From: Kushneria avicenniae
Lineage (GTDB): Bacteria; Pseudomonadota; Gammaproteobacteria; Pseudomonadales; Halomonadaceae
Assembly: GCF_900112585.1 (NCBI RefSeq)
Contig: NZ_FOLY01000001.1
Coordinates: forward strand, 310,001 to 374,000
Length of the DNA stretch: 64,000 nucleotides
Direction of reading: 5' to 3'
The notes under the pieces: generated by a model
What the model saw: the letters and a program-made list of their open reading frames with translations, nothing else
The model's database searches: none
What the model was told of the DNA's origin: nothing
Made by a program: the position numbers and the translations under genes
Shown: piece by piece, positions 61,759 through 64,000 of the stretch
Numbering within the stretch: the first letter of the stretch is position 1
Layout: every line of letters begins with the position of its first letter

Positions 61759-62421
61759 TCAGGGCGATGATTCGCCGTATAGACCATTGTGATCGATGAA
61801 GGCTTCCACCGCGGGCGGCATCAGATAACGCACGCTGCGGCCTGCAGCCAGCGTCTGACGAATGGCGGTCGCAGAGATGGCCATCGCCGTGGTCTGGTCA
61901 TAGTCGAACACACTGCCACAGGGGGATGCCATGAGGGCGTCAAGACTGTCCACACGTCGTGACGCTACCAGATCCTCGAGCGCCTGACAGTGTGCCTCGT
62001 GACTCTCGGGACGCCCGATCACCAGAATATGGGCATGATCGAAAAGCGCTGCCGGTTCGTGCCATTCATGCAGTTTCAAAAAGGCATCCCGTCCCAGCAC
62101 CATGAGCAGGCGCGCCTGGTGGCCATACTGTTTTCGCAGTGAGGCAAGTGTATCCAGTGACCAGGACGGTCCGTCGCGACGAATTTCGCGATCATCGGCG
62201 ATCAGCCCCGGCGTATCCGCCAGGGCCAGCTTCAGCATGCTCAGACGATCCTCGGAACTGACGCCCGGCGCGCTGCGATGCGGTGGCAGATGCGCCGGCA
62301 CCATATGCACGACATCGAGTGACAGCGCATCGCGAAGTTCAACGGCGGCGCGCAGGTGCGCAATATGGATCGGGTTGAAGGTGCCGCCAAACATGGCGAC
62401 ACGGGTTTCAGGTTCTGACAT
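61759..62421 (-). CDS. nadD: Nicotinate-nucleotide adenylyltransferase NadD
   Basis: A 220-residue enzyme that adenylates nicotinate mononucleotide in NAD synthesis. The nucleotidyl-transfer motif [13 protein letters not shown] lies at the N-terminus and [12 protein letters not shown] near the C-terminus. The ATG at 62421 lies inside the proA end (14-bp overlap). It is the usual proA-nadD-rsfS-rlmH order. Confidence 0.95.
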   Translation of the reverse strand: MSEPETRVAMFGGTFNPIHIAHLRAAVELRDALSLDVVHMVPAHLPPHRSAPGVSSEDRLSMLKLALADTPGLIADDREIRRDGPSWSLDTLASLRKQYGHQARLLMVLGRDAFLKLHEWHEPAALFDHAHILVIGRPESHEAHCQALEDLVASRRVDSLDALMASPCGSVFDYDQTTAMAISATAIRQTLAAGRSVRYLMPPAVEAFIDHNGLYGESSP

Positions 62422-63688
62422 GACCATCGCCCAGCACGACATATTTACGCGTGGTCAGTCCCTCAAGCCCTACCGGCCCGCGAACGTGCAACTTGTCGGT
62501 CGAGATACCGATCTCGGCGCCCAGACCGTACTGCGCGCCATCGGCAAAGCAGGTAGCGGCGTTGACCATGACCGAGCTTGAATCCACTTCTGCCATAAAA
62601 CGTTGGGTATGGCCGAAATGGTCGCTGACAATGGCATCGGTATGGTGCGAGCCGTAGTGATTGATGTGCTCGATGGCGGCGTCCATGCCATCAACAACTC
62701 GAATGGACAGCAGCGGCCCCAGATATTCGGTCAGCCAGTCCTCTTCGGTAGCCGGCTCGACGTCGGCAAGCGCCTGTACTCGGCCACAGCCGCGCACCGT
62801 AACGCCCTCGCTTTGAAACCGGGCAATCATGCCGGGCAAAAAGGCTTCGGCCACGGCCTGATCCACCAGCAGCGTCTCCATGGCACCACAGATGCCATAG
62901 CGAAAGCACTTGGCGTTAAAGGCAACGTCAAAGGCCATGTCCAGCGAGGCGTGGCGATCCACGAAAACATGGCAAAGCCCTTCCAGATGCTTGATGACCG
63001 GAATGGTGGCTTCTTCGGAAATACGCTTGATCAGCGATTTGCCGCCCCGCGGGATGATCACATCGACATATTCACTTGCCGTGATCAGTGCACCCACCGC
63101 CCGCCGGTCGGTTGTTTCCACCAGCTGTACGGCATGGCCCGGCAGCCCGGCCTGCTCAAGACCCGAAGCGATGCACCGCGCGATGGCACAGTTGGACTCA
63201 AAAGCTTCCGATCCGCCGCGCAAAATGGCAGCGTTACCGGCCTTGAGGCACAGCGCAGCGGCATCCACCGTCACATTGGGGCGCGACTCATAGATAATAC
63301 CGATCACGCCCAGCGGCGTGCGCATGCGGCCGATCCGCAGCCCGTTATTCTGGGTGCGCATTTCGTCGATGCCATTGATCGGGTCCGGCAGGGAGGCAAC
63401 GGTTTCAAGGCCGGAGATCATGGCGTCGACACGTGCCGGCGTCAGCTGCAAACGGTCCATCAACGCCTCCGACAGCCCCTCGGCTCTGCCACGCTCGACA
63501 TCGCGAGCGTTGGCCTCCAGCACGACATCGCGCTGGCTGGAAAGCTCGGCGGCCATGGCCATGAGCGCCCCGTTACGCTGCTGCGTGGTGCTGCTGCGCA
63601 GCCGGCCGGACGCCCTGCGCGCCTGCTGACCCAGCAGCGTCATGCGCGTGGTGATGTCGCTGTCTTCCTGTTGCACCTCAGATGTCAT
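62408..63688 (-). CDS. proA: Gamma-glutamyl phosphate reductase ProA
   Basis: A 426-residue NADPH enzyme of proline synthesis that makes glutamate semialdehyde. The catalytic Cys is in [12 protein letters not shown]; the next residue is Gly where many homologs have Asn. [10 protein letters not shown] and [23 protein letters not shown] are family blocks. Full length. Confidence 0.96.
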   Translation of the reverse strand: MTSEVQQEDSDITTRMTLLGQQARRASGRLRSSTTQQRNGALMAMAAELSSQRDVVLEANARDVERGRAEGLSEALMDRLQLTPARVDAMISGLETVASLPDPINGIDEMRTQNNGLRIGRMRTPLGVIGIIYESRPNVTVDAAALCLKAGNAAILRGGSEAFESNCAIARCIASGLEQAGLPGHAVQLVETTDRRAVGALITASEYVDVIIPRGGKSLIKRISEEATIPVIKHLEGLCHVFVDRHASLDMAFDVAFNAKCFRYGICGAMETLLVDQAVAEAFLPGMIARFQSEGVTVRGCGRVQALADVEPATEEDWLTEYLGPLLSIRVVDGMDAAIEHINHYGSHHTDAIVSDHFGHTQRFMAEVDSSSVMVNAATCFADGAQYGLGAEIGISTDKLHVRGPVGLEGLTTRKYVVLGDGHVRT

Positions 63689-63894
63689 CTGCGCTGTTCT
63701 CCCTATCCCGGATGCGCGGCCGCGCTCGTCTGTCGTCCTCTCCTGACGCTATCGGAGTACACAGCGGCTGACTATACTGGCCGACGATTTTACGTTGATT
63801 AGTCCGATACTTATGAATCGCTACTATAAGCCAGTTGTCGGCAGCAGTAAAAACCGCACCCGATGCGGCAAGTCATTGTGTGGAGCCCTGTCTG

Positions 63895-64000
63895 ATGCAT
63901 CCTGTTGCCCTGATTGATCAGTGGGCGCATAACCCGACAGTTCTGGTGCTGATTGTCGGGATGGTTGCCCTGCTCGAATCGCTGGCGGTGGTCGGTCTGA
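63895..64000 (+). CDS. DedA-family membrane protein (5' part only)
   Basis: Only the first 35 codons lie in the window. They read MHPVALIDQWAHNPTVLV then LIVGMVALLESLAVVGL, matching the DedA (SNARE-associated) N-terminus with its ALLESLxxxGL block. DedA proteins act as lipid scramblases or flippases. It is divergent from proA. Confidence 0.8.
   Translation, partial: MHPVALIDQWAHNPTVLVLIVGMVALLESLAVVGL

Overview
The window reads as a gammaproteobacterial chromosome with dense core genes, moderately high G+C and mostly short intergenic gaps. The mix of a six-subunit Na+-NQR, the long form of GAPDH next to mfd, a PsrA-like/LexA pair and an InaA-type kinase points to the Oceanospirillales/Pseudomonas side of the class, most likely Halomonadaceae (Halomonas or Kushneria type). 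That assignment is inferred from gene content and order. I see no rRNA, tRNA, insertion sequence, prophage or CRISPR array. Both ends cut through genes: plsX on the left and a DedA-family gene on the right.

Positions 1-12.3 kb hold a conserved lipid, envelope and RNA block: plsX, rpmF, yceD, yceF (reversed), sppA, a HAD phosphatase, rluC, then rne (RNase E) divergently, followed by murB, a low-molecular-weight phosphatase, kdsB, ycaR and lpxK. From 12.3 to 23.5 kb come msbA, comEC, a DUF2062 gene, an SDR, lolD and a single lolC/E-type permease. The agmatine-to-putrescine pair aguA-aguB follows, then a gene that looks like a divergent Tus replication-terminus protein, then a YrhK-domain gene.

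From 23.6 to 37 kb lies a redox and energy block: sthA, nqrM and nqrFEDCBA, a long-form gap, and mfd. From 37 to 47.6 kb are hpt, an MscS channel, nagZ, a PsrA-like TetR regulator, lexA with a LexA box on its own promoter, an inaA-like kinase, two small conserved genes, topA and pyruvate kinase. From 47.7 to 52.1 kb are an RNase-H-fold/Nudix pair, an MDR-family oxidoreductase and msrPQ. From 52.3 to 63.7 kb is the well-conserved cell-elongation and cofactor cluster lipA, lipB, ybeD, dacA, rlpA, mltB, rodA, mrdA, rlmH, rsfS, nadD, proA.

Functionally the window combines LPS assembly and export (kdsB, lpxK, msbA), lipoprotein export (lolCD), peptidoglycan synthesis and recycling (murB, mrdA, rodA, dacA, mltB, rlpA, nagZ), sodium-coupled respiration (nqr), redox balance (sthA, gap, pyk) and DNA repair/SOS (mfd, lexA).

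The most interesting signals are the Tus-like protein with nearby palindromic DNA, a consensus promoter that would make yceD almost leaderless, palindromes of the form TGTA-N7-TACA (one exact, one with a mismatch) near gap and pyk, three tandem 20-nt repeats after pyk, and the loss of expected neighbours (apbE, lolE, sulA) from otherwise conserved gene strings.
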